DNA of 64,000 nt from Eulemur rufifrons (taxonomy: Eukaryota > Chordata > Mammalia > Primates > Lemuridae), in assembly GCF_041146395.1 (NCBI RefSeq), contig NC_090989.1, positions 45,100,501-45,164,500 on the forward strand, written 5' to 3'. Positions 25,908 to 36,539 of this stretch are shown one piece after another (position 1 is the stretch's first letter; every line of letters begins with the position of its first letter). A program made the translations under genes and the position numbers. Under the pieces are notes generated by a model that did no database searches, had not been told where the DNA came from, and saw nothing but the letters and a program-made list of their open reading frames with translations.

Positions 25908-26646
25908 GACTTAATTTTTTTTAGTAGTCAGGTTTACAGGAAAATGGGCAGAAAGTAAAGATGATTTCTGTAACCCCTTGTCCTCTCCTTCCACTTTCCC
26001 CTATTATTAACATCTTGCATTAGTGTGGTATATCTGTTGCAATTGATGAGCCAATATTAACACATTATTATTAAAGTCTATAATTTACATTCAGTTGTAC
26101 ATTCTGTGTGTCTTGACAAATGTAATGACATGTATCTGCCATTACAGTATCATACAGAATAGTTTCACTGCCCCCAAATCCTCTGTGATCCACCTATTCA
26201 TTCCTCCATCTGAACTCCTGGCAACTATTAGTCTTTGTACTGTCCCCACAGTTGTGCCTTTCCAGAATGTTATGTCATTGGATTGATATAGAGTATAGCC
26301 TTTTCAGATTGGCATTTTTTTACTTAGCAATGTGCACTTGAGGCTCTTCCATGTATCTTCGTGTTTTCATGCCTCCTTTCTTTCTATCACTGAATAATAT
26401 ATCATTACGTGGATGTACCACGGTTTCTTTATCGATTCACCTATTGAAGGATATCTTGGTTGCTTCCAAGTTTTGGCAATTATGAATAAATCTGCTATAA
26501 ACATTTGTGCACAGTTTTTGTGCGCACAAAAGTTTTAACTCACTTGGATAACTACCAAGGAGCATGATTTCTGGATCGTGTGGTTAAGAGTATGTTTAGT
26601 TTGGTAAGAAATTGCCCAAGTATGTTCCAAAGTGTCTATGACATTT
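25908..26646 (-). mobile_element. Old L1 (L1M-type) 3' end
   Basis: TATTATTAACATCTTGCATT, TGAGCCAATATTAACACATT, ATTCAGTTGTACATTCTGTG, ACTGAATAATATATCATTAC and AGAGTATGTTTAGTTTGGTA follow a reversed L1M 3' UTR and ORF2 end. Too diverged for coding frames. Confidence 0.8.
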
Positions 26647-28393
26647 TGCCTGCCTGCCTTCCTTTCAGCTCTGAAGATGGCTGCATAATGTGGCAATTCA
26701 CCATCTCTCTCCAACCTGAGGGTGCTATGCTAGTGTTCTGCCGAGGAGACTCTACTTTCTTTTCCTATGACAGTGACCTCTGCTTGCTGTGACTACAGAG
26801 GGGCTTTAAAACTGGTTTGGCAGGGAGCTGCTTCAGCCCTGGTACCTCACGGGAAAATGCATCCCCCCACTCACTCAGCACCGTGACACTTGCTGTGTGA
26901 TTCCACTGCAGGTGCAGCTTCCCCTCGTGAAAGTGGTTTCTTAATCTTTATCGGTGTTGGGAATATTGGAAAAGAAAGCAATGAGGTGATGGTGATATTA
27001 AGCGGAAAACAGCTAGACATTTACAAATCCGTAGTTCCTGAAGGACAAATTATGAATGCCTATGTCTTAGAGGTTTCTATTGATTGAGAATGTCTAATAG
27101 TCTCCCACAGGGAGAAACCAATGAGGAATCACAATATTCCAGAATGAGCTTTGGATTTGGAGATTTAAGGGAGAGTGAATCATGAATATTAAAGAATGCA
27201 CATGTTAACAGTTCTATAATTCAGCCTCATGTGTCTCCTAAAATCTGACAGCTCTCAGTTGACTCTTCTCTGATCTCACAGCTTCCTGCGTTCTCCTTCC
27301 TGCTTTCTCAAAACAATTATGCTCTAGGCAAAGAATAGCCAATTCCCTGCTGTTAAACATTCTATGAACGAGAAAAACAAAGAAGAAACATTCGTCTTTC
27401 GTTCGCATCACAGAAGAATTATGATGAAAAAAATGGGCATGAGATTCCACGTTTTTCCCTAGGACATGATTTCCCTCTGCTGGAGAAAGCCTGTAACTTT
27501 GTGTTCCACCACTTAATGTGGCTTTAAAATGAAGTAATCAACCGAGATCATTGTTTCTGTACTATAGAGAAACATTTGATGTTTTCTTGCACATAATGCG
27601 TAGTTTTAAAACCTGACAAAACCTCCAAGGAAATGATGTGTTACCTCCTCTTTTATTTTTTCATATATTCAATTCTACAACTTCCTTCCTCAAACAATGT
27701 TCTGGTGTCTTGGGAGAGACTGCAATTATTTTACCAAATGAGCATCTCTCCCTCTGTTTGTGGTTTATTTTCCACAGAGACCAAGTAATTATAGCTTAGA
27801 AGGAACCTCTTTCAGTGTTTATCCCTGAAGACTTTTCTGTTTGTTTCCACACAAAATTAATGGTGCAGTTGTGTTGTTGAGAATTTGGAAATGCACTAAA
27901 TTCAGTTGACTTAATAAGATTCTTGTGACCTAAACCTGAAGCTATCCTGTAGATTTCTGTCTTTTGAGGAAGGTTAATTCAGATAAACGTTAATGGAGAG
28001 CATTTAATGGAGTACATTAAAAGATAACGTTCAAAAAAAGTTAAACTCAGGACTTTCGTAGAAATAAAGAACAAGTGTTAAAAATGTTGTTCTACTCATT
28101 CATCAATGAGGGGACTAGGCAGATATTATAGTTGGTTCAAAAGATAATCTGAAGAACAGACACATTCATAAATCAGGAATATTGAAATGAATAGGCAAAT
28201 GAAGGCAAAATTAGTTTTTCCACAAGTGGGGAAGGGAAATCAGTTGGACCTCTACTGGACAGGACAGAATTTGCATGTCCATCGTTAGAATTATTTTGCA
28301 TTGTCACCATTTATCTTCAATTTACAGAGTTACGCAACATCTCAAAGACAATAAAAAAGTAGAATCTCATAATTCTGAGAGTGTCCGGTAGAG
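26647..28393. other. Longest repeat-free block, no gene seen
   Basis: About 1.75 kb without a recognisable repeat. Frames at 26890-27087 (65 codons) and 27238-27450 (reverse) have no domain. Persistence without insertions makes it a candidate for conserved non-coding sequence, which only an alignment could show. Confidence 0.4.
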
Positions 28394-28859
28394 CTGAGGT
28401 CCCCCCAGGGCTGTGGACCGGTACTGGCCTGTTAGGAACCAGGCTACACAGCAGGAGGTGACTGGTGGGCAGGGAAGCTTCCTCCGTGTTTGCAGTTTGC
28501 CACTCCCCATCGCTTGCATCAGGGCCTGAGCTCCACCTCTTGTCAGATCAGCGGTGGCATTCGATTCTCATAGGAGCGTGAACCCTACTGTAAACTGCGC
28601 ATGCGAGGAATCTAAGCTGCACACTCTTTATGAGAATCTAATGCCTGATGACCTGAAGTGGAGCTGAAGCGGTGATGCTAGCGCTCAGGAGTGGGTGCAA
28701 ATACAGATTATCATTAGCAGAGAGGTTTGACTGCACAATACATGTAATATACTTGAATCATCCTGAAACCTTTCCCTGCACCCCACCTCTGCCCCTATCC
28801 GTGGTAAAATTGTCTTCCATGAAGCCAGTTCCTGGTGCCAAAAAGGTTGAGGACCACTG
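28394..28859 (+). mobile_element. MER1-type hAT-Charlie element
   Basis: It starts CTGAGGTCCCCCCAGGGCTG and ends GGTTGAGGACCACTG, near inverted copies. Inside are GGCCTGTTAGGAACCAGGC, CACAGCAGGAGGTGACTGG, GTCAGATCAGCGGTGGCATT, ACTGCGCATGCGAGGAATCT and TATGAGAATCTAATGCCTGA, the order of MER1A/B. Flanks CGGTAGAG and CTCTAGTG could be a decayed 8-bp duplication. Non-autonomous, so no transposase is expected; the 85-codon frame across it is not a gene. Confidence 0.85.
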
Positions 28860-29665
28860 CTCTAGTGCTCTAGATTTCCAGAGAAGTAAATTTTTTTTTC
28901 ATACAACAGAAAATAATTTTCTGCTTTAGGCTCTTTCCTCTATCAGTTTTCTTAGAAAACAGGCAGATCTAAGGCTCACTCTGCAACTCCTAGGTTTCCA
29001 GGTCAGACTCTTCTTTTCATTTCTCTCACACAGGACACAGTGAATTTAGGTAAGTATTTGCACAGTGCACATGTGAGACGGCCCATAGTTAGAAATTTTC
29101 TTGCCCCCAATGAAGTTTTATTTAAATATGCAAAATATCCAGTTTTCTCTTGTTCATTAGTTTATATTCTGTTCATTGATATTTGTTCAATTCATTTAGC
29201 AAATATTTTCAATCACTCATCCATTGTCAGGTCTAAGAAAACAGAACTATATCAGACAAAGTTGCTGTCCTCAAGGAACTTGAGTACAAGAGATATGAAT
29301 TTTACTCCATAAATTCAGAGGTATAAGAAATATTGACATACCTTATTTTCTTTAAATCAAAGATATTCTGAATCTGAGATCCAGCCATCTGCTGAGCAGA
29401 GAATTTAGTTTCAGTCGTTATCCAGCTTCCTTGGGGTCATCTATAAGTCCCAAGGGTCTTACACAAAGCAATTCATTTGTGGGGCTTTTCTGTGGTCTTT
29501 GGTCCCATAGGAGAAAATTGTGCAAGACTTTGAAATTTATTAGGCAGTCTGGCTAGCTCACCCATGAAGATCATCTCTGCTTTTGAGTGTCTTCGACTAC
29601 ACTATTTTACAGCTCTATAGAGATAAAAGTCCATTTACAGAACACTGATAGTAATGCAAATGTTT
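28860..29665. other. Mostly non-repetitive stretch with an L2 fragment
   Basis: An L2-like piece lies at 29175-29300 (AATTCATTTAGCAAATATTT, then GCTGTCCTCAAGGAACTTGA), in reverse orientation. Nothing else is recognised. Confidence 0.5.
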
Positions 29666-29712
29666 CCTGTTCATAGCTAAGCAAATGAATCCTGTGCATA
29701 GCTAAGCAAATG
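29666..29712. repeat. 22-bp direct duplication, period 25
   Basis: CATAGCTAAGCAAATG preceded by CCTGTT or CCTGTG occurs at 29666-29687 and 29691-29712, with one mismatch in 22 bases. It sits at the left border of the first LTR-like block. Confidence 0.9.
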
Positions 29713-30160
29713 GCAATGCCAATTAATTATAGCAGACTGACAAAGACTCTACTTGACCAACCTCTGGTGAGACTCCTCTAACCCCTCTAGGCCTCAACTT
29801 TCAGAGTCCCTCCTGGGTTGGCCTGCTTTGCTCAGTTGTAACAAGAATTTTTCTAAGTCAGTGTAGTCACAACCCCCACTTCAATATCTGCTCACCTTTG
29901 ATATCTAATCAAATTCCTCATCCCACACTCTCCCTCCAATATCTGATCACTTTGGCCACCTCCAGCATTAATCATGTTAGGCCGGCTTAGCCAGAATCCC
30001 ACCTTGCACCTGATGCTCCCTTTTAGTAATTTTCCATCTCTTGGTCCTTACTCTGCTCCTTAACTATAAATTCCCACTTGTCCATGTTGTATTCAGTATT
30101 GATTTCAGTTATACTGTGGTCCCTTGTTCCCTATTAAGGTATCTTAGGTACCTTAGATAG
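29713..30160 (+). mobile_element. LTR-like block, copy 1 (family unresolved)
   Basis: It shares an ordered set of segments with 32840-33310: GACAAAGACTCTACTTGACC, CCCTCTAGGCCTCAACTTTC, TTAGCCAGAATCCCACC, TTTTAGTAATTTTCCATCTC and a late TATAAATTCCCACTTGTCCA / TCCATGTTGTATTCAG segment. A TATA-like motif near the 3' part followed by GGTCCCTTGTTCCCTATTAA is LTR-like. I see no clean TG...CA ends, so class and limits are uncertain. Confidence 0.45.
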
Positions 30161-30424
30161 TATGATAACTACTCCTTATAGTTACTTTTGAAATATTTTA
30201 TTGTAAATTTAGTTAAATAAGTAGGTAAGTATTGTTTTACAGTTACCTAGGCTCTTATTCAGTTATGCCCAAATGTTTTGACATTTTTGACAACTTTTAT
30301 AATTTTACCTTCCCTTTATCAAATCGTAAATGAAATCTCGATTTCAAACTGAACTTGAGATTTCTCAGAGGGCTCCTGGCAAATCTCAAGGAAAGTCTCA
30401 AAGAGAGATGTTAAACTAAGTAGG

Positions 30425-30545
30425 TTTATTTAATATGTTGCATTTAATAATTTAATTTATTAAATATAAATTTAATATAATTATAATATAATAAATATAA
30501 ATATAATTATTAAATATAAAAATTAATTTATTTAATAATTGCATG
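30425..30545. repeat. AT-only low-complexity tract
   Basis: About 120 bases are almost entirely A and T in overlapping ATTTAATAT/ATATTTAAT-like words, able to fold on themselves. A further (TA)n run lies at 30608-30628. Confidence 0.85.
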
Positions 30546-31345
30546 AAAAGGAATTGTCAAATAAAGAAGAGAAACAGTATTTCCTAGGTTTTATATTTGC
30601 ATGGGTAATATATATATATACATATATACCAGAAATTGTATGAAGTTCATGGAAATTTGTCAATACCCTTACTGACCATGATATGTCCTGGTAAATGTTA
30701 GTCATAAATCCAGTTATTATTTTAAAATGTTGTGTGCCATTTTGAAATTTCAAATAATAAAATTTCCTTGTTAATTGAACTCATTAGATCTTTAACCATG
30801 TCCATTTTATATCTTTCATCTTTCAAAGATAGTTGTCATTTGACTTGTCTCTGAAAGTGTTTACAATGTCACTGTCCAGAATGTTTTGTGATGGAATTAT
30901 TTAAATAACTTTGAGACTATAACAGTGTACTGAGTAAGGATTTTCAGATCTCTAGTGGAGAAGCTGATGGGTTTATGAAACTGCTAACTCAAGATTGAGT
31001 AGAATAAAGATTAAATATATGGGCTAAATGAACTGATAAAGGATGATTATGGTTTTTGTTTAACACTGTTGGTTATTTAAGGATCTACTTTCTAGAAATA
31101 AGGAGCCCCTTTTCCTTTTCTCTTAAGCTGTCTGTAACTTTTGACAATTTAGTGAATTATACATTTGTAAGCAGATATGAAACATTTCTCTTTTTTCCTT
31201 GCCTGATCCCTCTAGAATTTTAAAACTGTTATTGAATATTCTTATTTTCATGGCAATACAATTATTTACATAAGTTCAAAAAGAATCTGTCCTTCTGTAA
31301 CAGGAGATAATTGGAAACATTGGTTATATAACCATGGCTTTTGGT
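30546..31345. other. Non-repetitive AT-rich stretch, nothing recognised
   Basis: No gene or named repeat. If the two LTR-like blocks on either side were one provirus, this would be internal sequence, but no gag, pol or env-like frame is seen. Confidence 0.4.
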
Positions 31346-31643
31346 TTTTTTTTTTAGAGACAGGGTCTTGCTCTATCACCCAGCAGGCTGAGGTGCAATG
31401 GCCCAATCATAGGTCACTGTAATCTGAAATTCTTGGGCTCAAGGCATCCTCCTGCCTCAGCGTCCTGAATAGCTGAGACTACAGGCATGTACCACAACAC
31501 CAAACTAATTTTTTAAATTTTTTGCAGAGATGGGGTCTTGCTATGTTGCCCAGGCTGGTCTTGAACTCCTGGCCTCAAGAAATTCCCCATGCCTTGGTCT
31601 CCTAAAGTGCTGGAACTACAGGCATGAGCCACTGTACCTGGCC
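31346..31643 (-). mobile_element. Old Alu (AluJ-like)
   Basis: A reversed dimer: T tract, AGAGACAGGGTCTTGCTCTA, GTCCTGAATAGCTGAGACTA, then AGATGGGGTCTTGCTATGTT and GCCACTGTACCTGGCC. It lacks the lemur insertion. Flanks ATAACCATGGCT (31328-31339) and ATAACCAAAGCT (31644-31655) are a decayed duplication. Confidence 0.92.
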
Positions 31644-32839
31644 ATAACCAAAGCTCTGACTGGAATGTCATGTTTGAGAACGTTAGGTGTAGAATCAAAT
31701 ATAACCAAATAGTTTTAAGGAACTAAGGTTGACTTTATGAAGCCAATGCTTACAAAGCCATCTTGGAAAAAGAAGCCTGGGAACTAGCTTATAGTGTTTC
31801 CAGCATTACATGTGAGTAAGGAAGGTCTTTCCTAGGCAGGCCCAGGAAACTTCAGGGATATTAGGGAATTCCAAGAGAGGAATTCATCCAAATCAATAGG
31901 TGCTGAAGGTGGAATCTGGTGGCAGGTTTTTGGCTTGGCTTCCTAGTCTTGACAAGCTTTTAGAATTGTAATCCTCTGAGATTCCTTATGAAAAGTTCTA
32001 GCAAAGCAAAAAAGAGTTCTGTGGTCAGGTACCATTCTTGCTGCACTTATGTAAAAACCATTAAGCCAAATCTAATGAGATCAGACTTATTCTGTAAACA
32101 ACAATAACCCTACGTTAGTTATCTTTTTATCAAAATGGCAGGGATTGTAGAGTGAAAACTTATAGCATGCCTTTGTGAGTGTTCGTTGTCTTTGAGCTAT
32201 TTTTCACCTCTTGGTAACTCTATTTTATTTTCTGCTTTATTATCTATCTGTAAACTAGATTGGATCCTGCTCCATTTTTCTAGTTTCCCTTAATATCTGG
32301 CTACAAATCTCCAAACTAACATTTCCAACTGTTCTCCCACTCTCCTGACTTGGCATTACTGAGAACTAAAACTTGACTGCCCATATCCTTACTGGGGCCA
32401 TCTAAAGAAGCCCTGCACACTGAAGCTGAATGCTTCCCTGCTGTGCTTCGAGAAATACCCATGACTGTGACACTGATGTATATACCATGACCAAAGACAT
32501 TCAAACAGCAGCCAAGAAACCTGTCAGATCACCACTGCCATCCTCACTCTACCATGTAAAGATGCTTTGAGCCCAACATTTAGAAATCGCAACTGCTTAC
32601 CCTCTGGACTCAGAAACTGGGTTTATAGTCTGCTCCAGCCATTAACCTTTGTTTTCTTTTTGTTTTCACAGAAATTCCCTCATTGGGTGCTTGACTGTTT
32701 ACACCATCTAGCACATATCCTCTATTACCGTGTCTCAACAGATGGTGCAGCTGGTCCTTAAGGAACAAAAGGTGAGCAAATGTGAAATGGACTTTTATTG
32801 CTCAAGAGGCATATTTCTTCTTTCCTTGAACAAGAGGAG
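31644..32839. other. Non-repetitive stretch, nothing recognised
   Basis: No coding region or repeat family is evident. Frames at 32316-32504 and 32567-32761 show no features. Confidence 0.4.
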
Positions 32840-33310
32840 GAACTGACAAAAACCCTCTCCTTGACCACACTCTAGTCAGTCACCTATAAGCCCTCTAGGC
32901 TTTGACCTTAGTGTCTATCCTCATCAGGTCTGTATCACCCAATTGTGGCAAGAATCGTGCTAAGTTGGTTTAGCCAGAACCCCCCACCCTTGATATCTGA
33001 CTAAATTCTCATTTTCCTCCAACCCGCAGGTGATGTCTGATCACCCTGGCCAGCTGTCAACATGAATCCTGTTAGGTCTGTTTAGCCAGAACTCCCCCTT
33101 ACTCCTAACGTTTCCTTTCAGTAATTTTCTATCCATTGACCCCCCCCTGCCCCCCACTCGGCTCCTTGGCTATGAATCCCTACTTATCCATGTTGCATTT
33201 AGAATTGGTCACGGTTTTATACTGAGGTCTCTTTTCCCCTATTGCAATATTCTTGACTAAAATCTGCTTTTACCTCTTTAACTGTCTAGCACTGGTTTTA
33301 TTTGATAAGA
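32840..33310 (+). mobile_element. LTR-like block, copy 2 (family unresolved)
   Basis: Diverged partner of 29713-30160 in the same orientation: TGACAAAAACCCTCTCCTTG, CCCTCTAGGCTTTGACCTTA, GTTTAGCCAGAACTCCCCC, TTTCAGTAATTTTCTATCC, TATGAATCCCTACTTATCCA and TCCATGTTGCATTTAG. It ends near ACTGGTTTTATTTGATAAGA after CCCCTATTGCAATATTCTTG, again LTR-like. Confidence 0.45.
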
Positions 33311-35349
33311 CAGAGAGTATAAATCCCTGGAAGTTACATCTCCATTTGAACTGCTTGTTACATATTACTGGTTCCCTCATTAATTATTGAATTCAATAAA
33401 ATTCTTCACATGTTAATTTTATATTTGCATGACAGTTGTGATTTTATCTACTTTTAAAATGTATTCCCTTTCAGATGCCACTGGGAGACCCAAAGACAGA
33501 TCAGCCTGGTCCACCTCCACCCAAAATCACCCCTGTCTGGAGTTAAGAGAAGAGCCCAAACCACTGCATGTCCCGCAGACCTGTCCACGGCCTGAGGCAT
33601 TGGAGAGCTTCTCCAGATGGCTGACCAGAGGTATTGGTGACCAATTCTCCTCAGAAGGAAGACCTAAAATTATAGGTAAATAATCATAGCCCAAATGGAA
33701 TATTAAGGGGAGAGTGCTGGCGCCTATCATAAAGTTTACTGGAAGAATCTACGACACAAAAACAGAAAGAAATAAGAAACTGACAGAGATCAAACTCTGA
33801 GAGGCTTACTATTCCATGGAAAGGGTAAGTGGGAATGCTTTAGGCTTCTCCAGCCCTTGTGGCAGACTGCTGGTATTCAAACTTGGGGAGAGCTTCTTTG
33901 CCCTTGTGAGCCCAAGTACTGGAGGGGCTACAATCTGGGGACTTCCCAAGTGCATTGCACTGGACTACCAACTCACATGGTTCCCTTCCTTTTCCCCCTG
34001 GACCTGAGCTGTAGTAGCACGTGCCATTCTGGTTGTGCACCTGTTGTGGGACTTTTTTCTGCTCAAAGACCTTCAACCCTTGTGTCTTTACATCGCTGGA
34101 TCCCTTGGAGATGTTCCCCAGCTCCTGCCTGGATTGTGGCAACCCCACAGGGTGGGTAGACCCAGAGGAGCAGCAGGACTCACAGAGATCTGGCCCTAAG
34201 GGAGTGCCACCCCTAGGGGAGTTGGGAAGGGGGTGCACCACACCAAGGGAACACCCCATTGGACAAAAGAAACCAGAGCACAGGCTTTATCTGTGTGGTC
34301 CTCTCTTGTGGGTCGGGAGTGGCTGCACCTCTTTCAGCAGAGTCATAGGCACCATGCTGGGCTCAATGGGGGAAACCTGCAGTTCTTCCCTAGCCGTAGA
34401 ACAGCCACAGTGCTTGCAAAGGGATTTGGAGAAGAGGACTTCTTCTCCCCCTAGCCTGCTGTGGCAGATATAGCTGGGGTTTCCCCCATGGGGGCTGGGC
34501 ATAAGTACACCTGTGGATGGCCTTTCTGAGGCATTTTAATATAACTGTGTCCCCATGGGAGGTGTGCACTCCAGGCATAAGCTTGTAAAAGGGGTGGAGT
34601 CATATTCCTTCCTACATAGAATACCAGCATTCCTATAGATGGATAGAGGTCCCTGTCTGATCTGAATATCTGGAATATCAGTGACAGAGCAGTAGATTTC
34701 TTCCCTGCTGTCCTGGTAGTGGAGCTGAGGCAGCTCCCTCCCTTTTCCTCGCAAAGACCTCAGTGCATTTCACCGGGAGCTCCCCCTGCTCCTTCCCTCA
34801 GGGCTGAGGCTTTTTCCCACCATTGGGGTATTGCATGTACCCATATGCTTTAGCTGCAGTGGGTTCTTACCTGCGGGCATCTCCTACTGGCTTAAAGGCT
34901 GAAATGTTAAACCCAGTGAAAAAATGCACACCACTGAGGAATGACATAAGCCTCATGAGACCTCTTCCATTTCTACCCTGCAGGAGATAGTGAATCTGCT
35001 CACATATCCAGTTCATCGCTACTACAAGCAACATCTGAGAAACCCATCACATGAAGATTTTCTATAACCAAAGAACTCATACAGAGTCTTTGCTGCTGAA
35101 AGTGCCCAAAGCCAAAAGTAGGTGATCATAAACTATATATATTATAGTTACATCCTCAAGAGGGGAAAAAAACAGTCCAAGCAAAAATAAATTCAAAAGT
35201 AGTAAGAAGAAATAGTCTATTCAGATGAGAAGGAATCAGAAAAATAATTTTGGCAATATGAAAAAGACAGAGCTTTATAACATCCTCAGGGGATCACACT
35301 AATTCTTCCACAATGGATCCAGACTAAAATAAAATATTTGAAATGCAGA

Positions 35350-36430
35350 TAAAGAATTCAAAATACTGACTATAAAGTTGTTCAGTGAGATCCAAGGGGA
35401 AGTTGAAAACCAATATAAATCAAAAAACAATACAGGATAGGTATAAAAAATTTTCTAAAGAGATAGATACTTAAAAAAAGAAACCAAGAAGAATTTCTGG
35501 ATATAAAAGACTCATTCAGAGAATTATAAAATGCAGTGGAAAATTTTAACACTAGATTAGACCGAGCAGAAGAAAGATGAGTGTGATGCGCACTGTCTGG
35601 GGAATGGACATGCTTGAAGTTCTGACTGGGGGGATGGGGGTGGGGGAGGGGATGGGTGCATACCTACGTGATGAATGCGATGTGCACTGTCTAGGGAATG
35701 GACACACTTGAAGCTCAGACTCGGGGGGATGGGGGGACATGGGCAATATATATAACCTGAACTTTTGTACGTCCATAATGAGCTGAAATAAAAAAGAAAG
35801 AAAGAAAGAAAGAATATCAGAGCTTGAAGACAAAGTTTTTGAATTAACCCAGATAAAAATAAAAAAAAATGAATTAAAAGAAATGAACAAAATCTCTGAG
35901 AAATATAAGATTATGTAAAATGTGAAAACCTAAGGATTATAGGTATCATTGGTATTCCCAAGGGAGAAGAAGAAAAAGCAAAAAGTTTGGAGAATCTATT
36001 TGAGGGAATAATTCAAGAAAACTTCCTTGATCTTGCTAAAGATAGATATCCAGATATAAGAAGCTCAAAGAACTCCTGGAAGATTCATTGTAAAAAGGAC
36101 ACCACCAAAGGATATAGTCATCAGGCTACTCATAGTCAACTTGAAGGAAAAAATTTTAAGAGAAGTGAGACAAGAGTATCAAATAACTTATAAAGAAAAA
36201 CCTATCAGATTAATAGCAGGCTTCTCAGCAGAAACCTTATAAATCAGAAGGGATTGGGGTCCTATCTTTAGTCTTCTTAAACAGAATAACTATAAGCTCA
36301 GAATTTCATATCCTGTAAAACTAAGTTTCATAAATGAAAGAGAAATAAAATCTTTCCCAGGCAAACAAAAGCTAAGAGAATTTGTCACCAGTAGAATGGC
36401 CCTACAAGAAATGCTCAAAGCAGTTTTAAA
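35350..36430 (+). pseudogene. L1 copy A ORF1 relic
   Basis: ORF1 encodes the L1 RNA-binding protein. The relic is recognised by order and by short in-frame pieces. Residues such as ENLFEGIIQENFLDLAKD (35987-36193) and the later nucleotide run TCTTTCCCAGGCAAACAAAA, which encodes the conserved SFPGKQK stretch, mark the middle and C-terminal RNA-binding parts. It is interrupted by the nested L1 tail at 35578-35812 and by stops and frameshifts. Confidence 0.7.
35578..35812 (+). mobile_element. Young lemur L1 3' tail with internal tandem duplication, nested in L1 copy A
   Basis: Two successive copies of one 3' UTR module are present: GATGAGTGTGATGCGCACTG...CTGACTGGGGGGATGG and GATGAATGCGATGTGCACTG...AGACTCGGGGGGATGG. 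The final CATAATGAGCTGAAATAAAA and a (GAAA)n tail follow. GAAGAAAGA-like sequence on the left and AAAGAAAGAA on the right may be the target duplication. It splits the ORF1 relic. Confidence 0.85.
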
Positions 36431-36539
36431 CATCAAAACAAAAAATTGATACTCACAGTATATAAACACTTGAGAGTATAAAACTCACAAGGCTTATAAG
36501 TCAGTAACACAATGGAGAACACAAAGCAACTAGGTAACA

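Noticed and set aside
34021..34473. 150-codon forward frame, the longest in the window, with an overlapping 139-codon reverse frame at 33840-34259
   Set aside because: Both lie in the GC-rich 5' UTR of an old L1, where long chance frames are common. No domain is visible and neither is in an ORF1 or ORF2 position.
35552..35890. 112-codon reverse frame
   Set aside because: Antisense to the nested L1 tail and the ORF1 relic.
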